Made by a program: the position numbers and the translations under genes. The notes beneath the pieces were generated by a model that saw only the letters and a program-made list of their open reading frames with translations, did no database searches and had not been told where the DNA came from. This document shows, one piece after another, positions 35,968-43,741 of a DNA stretch of 64,000 nt. The DNA is taken from contig JAEXFI010000014.1 of the NCBI GenBank assembly GCA_023400235.1, positions 139,408-203,407 of the forward strand, given 5' to 3'. How positions within the stretch are numbered: position 1 is the stretch's first letter; each line of letters starts with the position of its first letter. The stretch is from Bacillota bacterium (GTDB lineage: Bacteria > Bacillota > Clostridia > Acetivibrionales > DSM-1351).

Positions 35968-36771
35968 CTAACTCAGGTCCTTATTTCCGCTGTCACCAAT
36001 AATTCCTGACAACCCGAAGGTTTCATGCAGCTTTCTGTCATTATATACCTTACCAGGGGGGCCGTTCAATATTACAGTCTTATTCAGCAGAACAACTCTA
36101 TCGGCATGCTTTTTTACCAGGTCTAGATCGTGGGATACAAGTATTATTGTAAGATCGTACTTTTGCCTGATCTGTGAGACTATTTCATAAAAAACCTCCA
36201 GACCCTTCCTGTCCACCCCGGATACCGGCTCATCCATTAACAGCAGTTGAGGAACCGGCTCCAAAGCCAATGCCAGCAGGACTCTTTGAAGCTCTCCCCC
36301 AGACAAGGCACCCAGTCTTTTATCAATCAGCCCTTCCCCCTGTACTCTGGCAAGGCATTCTGCCACCTTTTGGGTAATCTGTCCTGAAGTGCTCATAAAG
36401 GCAGGTCTTTTACCCAGACAGGCCGAAAACATATTTTTAACGCTGACCGGCGCTGCCGTATCAAATTCCAGTTGCTGAGGAACATAGCCAACCTTGGGCT
36501 TCACGGAACTCTCTCCATTTGACCCTGCAAATACTATAGAGCCTTCATGTTTTATTTCCCCTAAAATTGCTTTGAGCAATGTGCTTTTACCTGCTCCGTT
36601 AGGCCCTATGAGTGCAGTGAGCTCCCCACAGTGCAAATGAAGATTTACGTTCTTCAGAATTTCCGTTCTTCCGACCTTCACGGAGAAATCCTTTATCTGC
36701 GTACAGCAGTAACCGCTGCATATCCTGTTGTTATCACAGTTGTCCCTGTGTCTTGCATTTATCTGCGACAT
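35968..36771 (-). CDS. Metal ABC transporter ATP-binding protein (ZnuC-like)
   Basis: 267 residues from the ATG at 36771 (AAAGGAC site); a longer frame from 36810 is not favoured. Walker A is GPNGAGKST, the signature is LSGGEL, Walker B is LLLMDEP, and the switch histidine is in ILVSHDLDL. It energises the permease encoded next. An unusual front part with four cysteines within 16 residues (NCDNNRICSGYCCTQI, about residues 10-25) is not part of the ATPase fold and could bind the metal. No solute-binding protein gene adjoins. Confidence 0.9.
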   Translation of the reverse strand: MSQINARHRDNCDNNRICSGYCCTQIKDFSVKVGRTEILKNVNLHLHCGELTALIGPNGAGKSTLLKAILGEIKHEGSIVFAGSNGESSVKPKVGYVPQQLEFDTAAPVSVKNMFSACLGKRPAFMSTSGQITQKVAECLARVQGEGLIDKRLGALSGGELQRVLLALALEPVPQLLLMDEPVSGVDRKGLEVFYEIVSQIRQKYDLTIILVSHDLDLVKKHADRVVLLNKTVILNGPPGKVYNDRKLHETFGLSGIIGDSGNKDLS

Positions 36772-37202
36772 GTCTTTCGTCCTTTCAACCCGGTTGGTGT
36801 GTACTTCCAACGGAAAGTATCATATGCATATTAATCCCCATTTAAATATTATACCAAAAACAGCCAGGGAATTTTCTTAAATAAAATATTTTTCTTAGGC
36901 TTTATTTCATCTTACAGAATAAATTGACGTTCACTGACAGAGACTGTTTGTATAATGCTTATGATTTTGTACATGTTTCCAGCCTGTTTTTTAGATTTAA
37001 TAGATATTTTTTTAACAAGTAAGTATTTTATATTTATTTTTTATTTGTGTTTGTGTTAATATATTAGTGATTTAAAGTTTTTCAAAACCTTTTTAAAAAC
37101 ATTTAACATTAACAGTTATGACATCTATCGGAAAATCTGGTACTTTTCAATTAAGTAGGCTGATAGCTGTCATAAAAATAGATTATTGGGGAGGACTTAG
37201 TA
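36772..37202. other. Non-coding stretch between metal ABC and transketolase genes
   Basis: About 430 AT-rich bases between divergent genes. A TATAAT at 36951-36956 has no well-spaced -35 (TTGACG is 21 bases away). GGGGAGG stands before the transketolase ATG. No RNA gene or repeat recognised. Confidence 0.5.
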
Positions 37203-39191
37203 ATGAGTAAGTTAGACACAGCATGTATAAATACCATAAGGATTTTGGCTGCCGAGGCAGTTCAGTCAGCTAATTCCGGACATCCGGGCCTGCCGCTGGG
37301 AGCAGCTCCGATTGCATATTCGGTTTGGGCCAAGCACATGAAGCACAACCCAAAGAACCCAAATTGGGCGGGAAGAGACAGATTTGTTCTTTCTGCAGGT
37401 CACGGTTCAGCAATGTTATACTCACTTCTGCACGTTTTTGGCTACAATGTTTCACTTGAAGACCTTAAAAACTTCAGACAGTTCGGAAGCAAAACTCCCG
37501 GACACCCCGAATTCGGTCACACTGAAGGTGTTGAAATCACCACCGGTCCCCTTGGACAGGGTGTTGCAAACGGCGTGGGTTTTGCAATGGCAGAAAGATT
37601 GATGGCTTCCAAGTTCAACAAGGAAGGCTATAACGTAGTTGACAACTATACTTATGTATTGTCAGGTGACGGCTGCCTTATGGAAGGTGTTGCCTCTGAA
37701 GCAGCCTCTTTGGCAGGCACTTTGAAGCTTGGCAGGCTGATTCTTTTATATGACAGCAACAAGATCACCATAGAAGGGGATACCAGCATAGCCTTTACAG
37801 AGGACGTAGCTAAGCGTTTTGATGCATATGGCTGGCAGGTTCTCAGAGTTGAGGATGGCAACAGTGCCGACGATATCAGCGCTGCCATAGAAAAGGCAAA
37901 AGCTGAAACAGGTATGCCTTCCATCATAATAGTTAATACTCAGATCGGCTACGGTTCGCCAAAAGCAGGAACCTCCGGAGTACACGGAGAGCCCCTTGGC
38001 GTAGAAGCTTTGAGTAAAACCAAGGAATACCTGGGAATGTGCAAGGATGATTGCTTCAATGTAACCGATGAGGTTGCCGGGTTTACCAAGGATTTTGTAC
38101 AGGCAGGCATCAAAGCCGAAGAAGCCTGGAACGAAATGTTTAAAAAGTACGCTGCGGAATATCCCGGCCTTGCAAAGGAATGGGAATTGTGGCAGGGCAA
38201 CAACTATGAAGAGCTTCTGTTGAAGGATGAAAATTTCTGGAAATTTGACACAAAGCCAAATGCTACCAGAGCCATATCCGGAAACATAATAAACTATCTT
38301 GCCGGAAAGCTTCCAAACTTTGTTGGAGGTTCTGCTGACCTGGCTCCTTCCAATAAGACCTACATGAAGGATATGGGTGATTTCTCGGCTGCTGATTACA
38401 GCGGAAGAAATCTTCACTTTGGCGTAAGAGAGCACGGAATGGCAGCCATAGCCAATGCCATGGCAATCTACGGCGGCTTGAGGACTTATTGCTCAACCTT
38501 CTTTGTTTTCACTGATTACATGAAGGGTGCCATGAGATTATCAGCTCTTATGAAGACTCCTGTTACCTATGTAATGACACATGACAGCATCGGAGTTGGA
38601 GAAGACGGACCAACCCATCAGCCAATAGAGCAGCTTGCTTCCGTCAGAAGCATACCAAACTTTATTGATTTCAGACCTGCTGATGCAAATGAAACTGCTG
38701 CCGGCTGGTTTACAGCCGTTACAAGTACATCTGCACCAACCTGTCTTGTTTTAACCAGACAGAACCTGCCTGTTCTTGATATTGACGGAAAGATAGCCCT
38801 AAAAGGTGCATATACACTTCTGGACTCAAAGAATTCCGCTCCACAGGTTATCCTTATAGCTTCCGGCTCTGAGGTGCATGTGACCCTTGAAGCAGGAAAA
38901 CAGCTCCAGGCAGAAGGCATAGATGCCAGAGTAGTAAGCATGCCTTCAATGGCCCTTTTTGAGAAGCAGTCCGCAGAATATAAGGAAAGTGTACTGCCTT
39001 CTTCAGTGGCAAACAGAGTTGCAGTAGAAGCTGCAACCTCCTTCGGCTGGCACAAGTATGTGGGCCTAAAGGGTGAAACCGTGACAATAGATACCTTTGG
39101 TGCCTCAGGCCCTGCTGAACTGCTTTTCAAGCACTTTGGCTTCACAGCTGAGAACATCGCGGCAAAAGCAAAGGCAGTAATTGCCAAGTAA
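37203..39191 (+). CDS. tkt: Transketolase
   Basis: 662 residues, full length for the two-chain-free bacterial type; ATG at 37203 with GGGGAGGA. It moves two-carbon units between sugar phosphates in the pentose phosphate pathway, using thiamine diphosphate. The early motif SANSGHPGLPLGAAPIAY, the ThDP/Mg motif GDGCLMEGVASEA running to the conserved DSNKITIEG, and the pyrimidine-domain motif GVREHGMAAIANAMA with GPTHQPIEQLAS are all present, as is the C-terminal domain. It stands alone with a terminator at 39237-39287. Confidence 0.97.
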   Translation: MSKLDTACINTIRILAAEAVQSANSGHPGLPLGAAPIAYSVWAKHMKHNPKNPNWAGRDRFVLSAGHGSAMLYSLLHVFGYNVSLEDLKNFRQFGSKTPGHPEFGHTEGVEITTGPLGQGVANGVGFAMAERLMASKFNKEGYNVVDNYTYVLSGDGCLMEGVASEAASLAGTLKLGRLILLYDSNKITIEGDTSIAFTEDVAKRFDAYGWQVLRVEDGNSADDISAAIEKAKAETGMPSIIIVNTQIGYGSPKAGTSGVHGEPLGVEALSKTKEYLGMCKDDCFNVTDEVAGFTKDFVQAGIKAEEAWNEMFKKYAAEYPGLAKEWELWQGNNYEELLLKDENFWKFDTKPNATRAISGNIINYLAGKLPNFVGGSADLAPSNKTYMKDMGDFSAADYSGRNLHFGVREHGMAAIANAMAIYGGLRTYCSTFFVFTDYMKGAMRLSALMKTPVTYVMTHDSIGVGEDGPTHQPIEQLASVRSIPNFIDFRPADANETAAGWFTAVTSTSAPTCLVLTRQNLPVLDIDGKIALKGAYTLLDSKNSAPQVILIASGSEVHVTLEAGKQLQAEGIDARVVSMPSMALFEKQSAEYKESVLPSSVANRVAVEAATSFGWHKYVGLKGETVTIDTFGASGPAELLFKHFGFTAENIAAKAKAVIAK

Positions 39192-39236
39192 ATTATTTAA
39201 TATAATTTAAGCTGGAATTAGTTTTCAGTAACATAA

Positions 39237-39287
39237 AGGGGCTGGTGTCCAATGGATAAATTTATTCACTGGGCACCAGCCCTTTTG
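39237..39287. terminator. Intrinsic terminator of transketolase
   Basis: AGGGGCTGGTG with CACCAGCCCTTTT, long loop of about 24 bases. The adjacent hairpin repeat begins at its T-run. Confidence 0.75.
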
Positions 39288-39353
39288 CGTTTTTGTGAGC
39301 GCCCATGCAGGCGAACAAAAACGCCTGAGTTTTCCGCAGAAAACACAGGCGCC
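39287..39353. repeat. Hairpin repeat of the tRNA-Pro block family, isolated copy D
   Basis: A 10-bp perfect stem GCGTTTTTGT / ACAAAAACGC (39287-39296 and 39315-39324), then a second hairpin with the same core TTTTC-CGCA-GAAAA and closing GGCGCC as copies A-C near 20 kb. The core is kept while the outer stems differ. Confidence 0.7.
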
Positions 39354-39412
39354 GGTTATAACCATTATTTCTACCATAACATATTTATTTTCTTCACCCG
39401 GGCTTTACCTTC

Positions 39413-40207
39413 TTATGAAAGAAGCGCCCTGTCATTGGCAAATTCCTCACCACTGGCTTTCCCAAACCGCTTTAGCAAGTCTTCCACTGTGAGCTTCTGC
39501 TTCTCTTCGCCCTTTATATCCAGTATAACCTTGCCCTCATGCATCATTATCAATCGGTTGCCGTGCTTGATTGCATCCCGCATGTTGTGGGTTACCATTA
39601 AAGCCGTCAGCTTATCCTCTGCAATGAATCTGTCGCTTAGCTGCAATACCTTGGCGGCAGTCTTAGGGTCAAGTGCCGCAGTATGCTCATCCAGCAGCAG
39701 AATTCTCGGCTTTTTCAGCGTCGCCATCAAAAGGGTCAGCGCCTGCCTCTGGCCTCCTGAGAGCAGCCCCACTTTGGCATCCAGCCTGTTCTCAAGTCCC
39801 AGCTCCAGATGGCTGAGCAATTCCCTGTAGAGAGCTCTTTCCTTGTTTTTTATTCCCCAGCTTAAGCCCCGGCTTTGTCCTCTCCGGTATGCCAGAGCCA
39901 GGTTCTCTTCTATACCCATATTTGCGGCAGTACCCATCATGGGGTCCTGGAATACCCTGCCCAGCAATGCCGCACGCCTGTGTTCCGAATATTTTGTAAC
40001 CTCGGTATTATCTATGAAAATAGAACCCCTATCCACCGGATATACTCCAGCAACACTGTTCAGCAGGGTTGACTTGCCTGCACCGTTTCCGCCGATCAAG
40101 GTGACAAAATCACCCTCTTCAAGCTCCAGGCTTAAATTTTTAAGCGCAAGCTTTTCATTTACGGTTCCGGGATAAAATACCTTGTATATTCCATTTACCT
40201 TAAGCAT
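39413..40207 (-). CDS. ABC transporter ATP-binding protein (TrpXYP-type importer)
   Basis: 264 residues; its ATG directly follows the permease stop (TAA then ATG), so the two are coupled. Walker A is GGNGAGKST, signature LSGGQRQ, Walker B ILLLDEHTAAL, switch histidine in MVTHNMRDA. It resembles the ATPase of the PF04392-type importers, in which the binding protein, permease and ATPase genes are in this order. It energises uptake of what is probably an aromatic amino acid. A Phe-type T-box leads the operon. Confidence 0.9.
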   Translation of the reverse strand: MLKVNGIYKVFYPGTVNEKLALKNLSLELEEGDFVTLIGGNGAGKSTLLNSVAGVYPVDRGSIFIDNTEVTKYSEHRRAALLGRVFQDPMMGTAANMGIEENLALAYRRGQSRGLSWGIKNKERALYRELLSHLELGLENRLDAKVGLLSGGQRQALTLLMATLKKPRILLLDEHTAALDPKTAAKVLQLSDRFIAEDKLTALMVTHNMRDAIKHGNRLIMMHEGKVILDIKGEEKQKLTVEDLLKRFGKASGEEFANDRALLS

Positions 40208-41101
40208 TTACTCGCCCTCCTTAATGGATATTTTTGCAGGGCGGAAATATTTTTTAAGTTCGGGCAATGCCAAGGCAACTGCAACTGTGATTGCTGTAAA
40301 CAGCTTCAAGTCATTAGCAGGCATACCTAACTTCAGCACCAGGGCTATTATTATACGGTAGGTAATAGCACCCAAGACCAGTGCAATAAGCCTGCTGAAA
40401 AAACTCTTCTTCCCAAACAGCACTTCACCTATGATTACAGACGCAAGGCCGATAACTATGGACCCTACCCCCATTTGTACATCCGCAAAGCTCTGGCTTT
40501 GAGAAATCAAGGCTCCGCTCACCGCTACAAGGCCGTTGCTGATAATCAGGCCTACTATCTTCATTGCGTTGGTATTGATACCCTGGGCACGTACCATGTT
40601 GGGATTATCTCCGGTTGCCCGTATCGCAGAGCCGATTTCTGTTCCAAAAAACCAGTACAGCAAACCCACCACCACCGAAACACATATAAGTCCCAGTGAA
40701 ATCACGGCCGCAGTATTATCCAAGCCCAGCCTGATGAAAGGTGTATAGACCGTATCCATCCTTAAAAGAGCTATATTGGCCTTTCCCATTATGTGCAAGT
40801 TGACAGAGTACAAAGCAATCATGGTCAAAATTCCCGACAAGAGAGCCGGTATTTTAAGCTTTGTGTGCAGCAGCCCTGTTATCAGCCCCGCTGCCAATCC
40901 TCCCACCAGAGCCAAAGCCGTTGCAGCAAATGGATTTATGCCAACACTTATTGCCTTGGCTGCAATGGCCGCACCCATTGCGATGCTGCCCTCAACAGTC
41001 AGATCCGCAATATCCAGAATGCGATAGGTAATATACACGCCTATGGTCATTACAGCCCAAAGCAGGCCAAGGGATATTGCACCAAGAATTATATCCAGCA
41101 T
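40208..41101 (-). CDS. ABC transporter permease (TrpY-like)
   Basis: 297 residues with about eight to nine hydrophobic segments and the family stretch ADLTVEGSIAMGAA (33-46), typical of the branched-chain-like (LivH-related) permeases of the TrpXYP system. Second gene of the three-gene operon, 60 bases after the binding-protein gene. Confidence 0.9.
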   Translation of the reverse strand: MLDIILGAISLGLLWAVMTIGVYITYRILDIADLTVEGSIAMGAAIAAKAISVGINPFAATALALVGGLAAGLITGLLHTKLKIPALLSGILTMIALYSVNLHIMGKANIALLRMDTVYTPFIRLGLDNTAAVISLGLICVSVVVGLLYWFFGTEIGSAIRATGDNPNMVRAQGINTNAMKIVGLIISNGLVAVSGALISQSQSFADVQMGVGSIVIGLASVIIGEVLFGKKSFFSRLIALVLGAITYRIIIALVLKLGMPANDLKLFTAITVAVALALPELKKYFRPAKISIKEGE

Positions 41102-41161
41102 TTAATTCACCCGTTTTCATAGATTTAAACCCTGACCTGCCGGCCAGGTGTCCACCCAGTT

Positions 41162-42160
41162 TTATTTTTCCTTTATAATATACTGTTCCAAATCAGCCGG
41201 TATCTTCAGTCCGATTTCTTTAGCCACTGTGCCGTTAATCGCATAGTCAAAGTTCTTGGAGCCTTCTATAGGCATAGATGCAGGCTTGGCTTCTCCCTTT
41301 AGTATCTTGACAGCCATAAGGCCGGCCTGGTAGCCCAGATCCTTATAATTTATGCCAAGAGTCGCTGTTCCGCCGCCCACTACCATGTTTGACTCACCAC
41401 AGATAACCGGTATTTTTGCTTTTGTGGTAACACTGCTGACAAGTGGCATTACAGATGCAAAGGTGTTATCAGTAGGAATGTATATTGCATCGCATTCAGT
41501 CACTATGGATTGAGTTGCCTGTTGAACATCGTTTGAGTTGGTAACCGTTGCCTCAACATATGTGAGTCCCAGCTTTTCAATAGCCTCTTTTGCAGCCTCT
41601 GCCTGCACTACGGAGTTAACCTCACTGGAGTTGTACATTACACCAACCTTCTTGGCGTCAGGTACCAGCTTCTTCAGGAGATCCATCTGCTCCTTGATTG
41701 GGTTCATATCTGAGGTTCCTGTTACATTGCCTCCGGGAGCTTCATTTGACTCCACAAGCTTGGCTGATTCAAAATCGGTGACAGCCGTGGCAACTATAGG
41801 TATTTCTGTGGTTTTTCCTGCAATTGACTGGGTTGCCTGAGTTCCTATGGCAAGCACCAAATCTGATTTATTGCTTACAAAGCGGTCACTTATGGTTGAA
41901 AGATTATTCTGATCCCCCTGCGCATTCTGCAAATCAATTGAAATATTGTCTCCTTCAGTATAGCCATTAGCCTTGAGCGCTTCAATAAAACCTTCCCGTG
42001 CCGAGTCGAGTGCAACATGCTCCATGCCCTGAATAATCCCTATTTTCAGCTTCTCCGAACCATCACTTTTCCGGCTTCCGGTTCCAGTGCCACAGCCCGC
42101 TGTTCCTGCCAGCACCGCCACAGACAATAATACTAATAAACCCCTATTAATTCTTTTCAT
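41162..42160 (-). CDS. ABC transporter substrate-binding lipoprotein (PF04392, TrpX-like)
   Basis: 332 residues from an ATG at 42160. A lipoprotein signal ends at Cys23 (LAGTAGC), then a Gly/Ser linker, then a two-lobed binding domain: KLKIGIIQGMEHVALDSARE, LVLAIGTQATQS, GVMYNSSEVNS and YIPTDNTF are typical of the TrpX group. It captures the ligand outside and hands it to the permease. The first gene of the operon, directly after a T-box leader whose specifier reads UUC, which points to phenylalanine or aromatic amino acids and not tryptophan alone. Confidence 0.9.
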   Translation of the reverse strand: MKRINRGLLVLLSVAVLAGTAGCGTGTGSRKSDGSEKLKIGIIQGMEHVALDSAREGFIEALKANGYTEGDNISIDLQNAQGDQNNLSTISDRFVSNKSDLVLAIGTQATQSIAGKTTEIPIVATAVTDFESAKLVESNEAPGGNVTGTSDMNPIKEQMDLLKKLVPDAKKVGVMYNSSEVNSVVQAEAAKEAIEKLGLTYVEATVTNSNDVQQATQSIVTECDAIYIPTDNTFASVMPLVSSVTTKAKIPVICGESNMVVGGGTATLGINYKDLGYQAGLMAVKILKGEAKPASMPIEGSKNFDYAINGTVAKEIGLKIPADLEQYIIKEK

Positions 42161-42267
42161 ACCCGTTCCTCCGTTCTACATATTAATTATTTATATATTC
42201 AAACCATCCCCATGGGATAATTTTGAATTCTTAATAATCTCAAAAAGTACAACCTCTTCAAGACAAT

Positions 42268-42298
42268 AAAAAAACGCCTCTGTTAACCTACAGGGGCG
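42268..42298 (-). terminator. T-box regulated terminator
   Basis: On the minus strand CGCCCCTGT and ACAGAGGCG pair around GGTTA-type loop bases, followed by seven T. The stem starts just after the T-box sequence, so tRNA binding would favour the competing antiterminator. Confidence 0.92.
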
Positions 42299-42555
42299 AT
42301 TATCTCGCGGTACCACCATGCTTCATTGTTTTCACAACCTCATTGAACAAATGCTTGTTCCTCCACTATAACGGGTGAATCCCGATAACACCTACAGGGC
42401 CAATGCCTTTGAGTGTATAGCTCCCAAGATGAATTCACAGTATTTGTATCCGCCTTCTTTCACCAACCGAAGGCTCTCTGGAGGATTGAACACTGCTACT
42501 GGTTCTTGATCACAACCTTTTAATATTAACTTGTACAGGGCTAAAAGCCTTTGTA
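42268..42555 (-). ncRNA. T-box leader, specifier UUC (tRNA-Phe)
   Basis: The T-box core TGGTGGTACCGCG (complement of about 42306-42318) precedes the terminator. Stem I has the AGTA of the loop-E motif (42500-42497), AGAGAG, GGTTGGTGAAAG apical part, and on the descending side GAA followed by TTC (42433-42431) and A, which is the specifier position. UUC reads phenylalanine. The UGGU bulge pairs with an ACCA tRNA end, so it needs discriminator A, as in tRNA-Phe; tRNA-Trp of bacteria usually has G. It controls the three-gene ABC importer. Confidence 0.9.
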
Positions 42556-42560
42556 TGCGT

Positions 42561-42589
42561 ATTTTACTATAGAGATTTTTTTATGTCAA
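42561..42589 (-). promoter_or_regulatory. Promoter of the T-box operon
   Basis: Minus strand TTGACA (42589-42584), exactly 17 bases, TAAAAT (42566-42561). The T-box leader begins a few bases downstream. Confidence 0.85.
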
Positions 42590-42953
42590 CCAGTAAATAT
42601 ATCTAACAACCAGACCAAAAGCCTGACCAAAATGCATTTGTTTAAATTATACTATTTTATTGAATTTAATCAAATATTTTTTTCATTACCGTCCTGTTTC
42701 TGTGTTTTATTCCTATTCTTCCATATTCTTTTCCGTCCTTACCCAAGACCCTTATTTAGTCTATTTAGTTTTCTTTAGTTTTGTAACATAAAAATAATTG
42801 TATCTCAACTATTAATTATCATTTATTATTATTTTATTATTGACAAACAATAATTACTGAGTTATATTACAGTTAGGTTGATAATATATTATTATATCAT
42901 TAGTGGTCTGCAACAACTAACCACTAACATTAAAGTAATTTACGGAGGTTTAT
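42590..42953. other. AT-rich stretch between the T-box operon and the DUF2975 operon
   Basis: About 364 bases with no gene apart from the promoter at 42840-42868. Nothing else recognised. Confidence 0.5.
42840..42868 (+). promoter_or_regulatory. Promoter of the DUF2975 operon
   Basis: TTGACA (42840-42845), 17 bases, TATATT (42863-42868). The ACGGAGG site and ATG of the first gene lie about 80 bases downstream. Confidence 0.75.
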
Positions 42954-43424
42954 ATGAAGCTTCAGCTGCCCGGGCAAAAAAATCTCAGCAATGTGGTAGA
43001 GGTGCTGTGTACTGTATTTCAAATACTGGGAGTAATCACCGTAGCATCCTTGCCATGGACGCTGAACAATTATCTCCTTTTTAAAAACAGCTATGTATCA
43101 GAAAATGTGTATTATTCAATGCTGGTGCTTTTGTTTCTGTCTGGAGTATGTGCCTTTTCCATACTTGTACAGGCAAAAAAAATACTTCACAATATCAATA
43201 AAAAGGATCCTTTTACCTATGATACGGCAAAACGGATAAAATATATAGCCCACTGGTGTCTTCCTATTGCAGCAGCTTACCTGGCTGCCATATATTTCAT
43301 CCCCTCAGCCTTTGTGCTTCTTGTGGGACTTACCTTCTTATTTCTCTCTGCCTGCATATTCATAATCTCCCAGCTATTCTACCAGGCAGTCAACTACAAG
43401 CAGGAAAACGACCTGACTATCTAG
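42954..43424 (+). CDS. DUF2975 membrane protein
   Basis: 156 residues, ATG at 42954 with ACGGAGG. Four hydrophobic segments at about 12-38, 50-70, 96-115 and 118-142. The KKDPFTYDTAKRIKYIA segment in the middle loop and the ending YKQENDLTI are hallmarks of DUF2975. Members are nearly always encoded beside a small YozG-type HTH protein, as here, 17 bases downstream. The pair may form a membrane-linked regulatory switch; this is inference. First gene of a three-gene operon. Confidence 0.88.
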   Translation: MKLQLPGQKNLSNVVEVLCTVFQILGVITVASLPWTLNNYLLFKNSYVSENVYYSMLVLLFLSGVCAFSILVQAKKILHNINKKDPFTYDTAKRIKYIAHWCLPIAAAYLAAIYFIPSAFVLLVGLTFLFLSACIFIISQLFYQAVNYKQENDLTI

Positions 43425-43441
43425 CGTAAAGGAGAACGAAG

Positions 43442-43669
43442 ATGCCCATCATAGTAAATGTTGATGTAATGCTGGCCAAGCGAAAGATGAGCTCAACCGA
43501 GCTGGCCGAAAAAATAGGAATTACAACTGCAAATCTTTCAATACTTAAGACCAATAAGGCCAAGGCCATCAGATTTTCCACCCTGGAAGAGCTTTGCAAG
43601 GCATTGAATTGCCAGCCTGCGGATATTCTGGAATACGTGCCGGAAAATGAAACAGCGGTTAAAAAATAG
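43442..43669 (+). CDS. YozG-type helix-turn-helix regulator
   Basis: 75 residues, ATG at 43442 with AAAGGAG. A single Cro/C1-type HTH domain fills the chain (MSSTELAEKIGITTANLSIL for the helix pair, then RFSTLEELCKALNCQPADIL). It most likely binds DNA as a dimer. The DUF2975 gene before it is its usual partner. Confidence 0.92.
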   Translation: MPIIVNVDVMLAKRKMSSTELAEKIGITTANLSILKTNKAKAIRFSTLEELCKALNCQPADILEYVPENETAVKK

Positions 43670-43741
43670 CCAGCTCTAACGCCAGGTCTTGAATTATGCT
43701 GTCTGTATCAGTCAGTAAAACCATAAAAGGAGTGATTATCC

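Noticed and set aside
36924..36956. Promoter for transketolase
   Set aside because: TTGACG and TATAAT are 21 bases apart, outside the usual range; no alternative -35 is convincing.
42268..42555. Tryptophan specifier (TGG) in the T-box leader
   Set aside because: The TGG in CTTGGGAG lies outside the specifier position (after GAA and before A), and the bulge UGGU does not suit tRNA-Trp.
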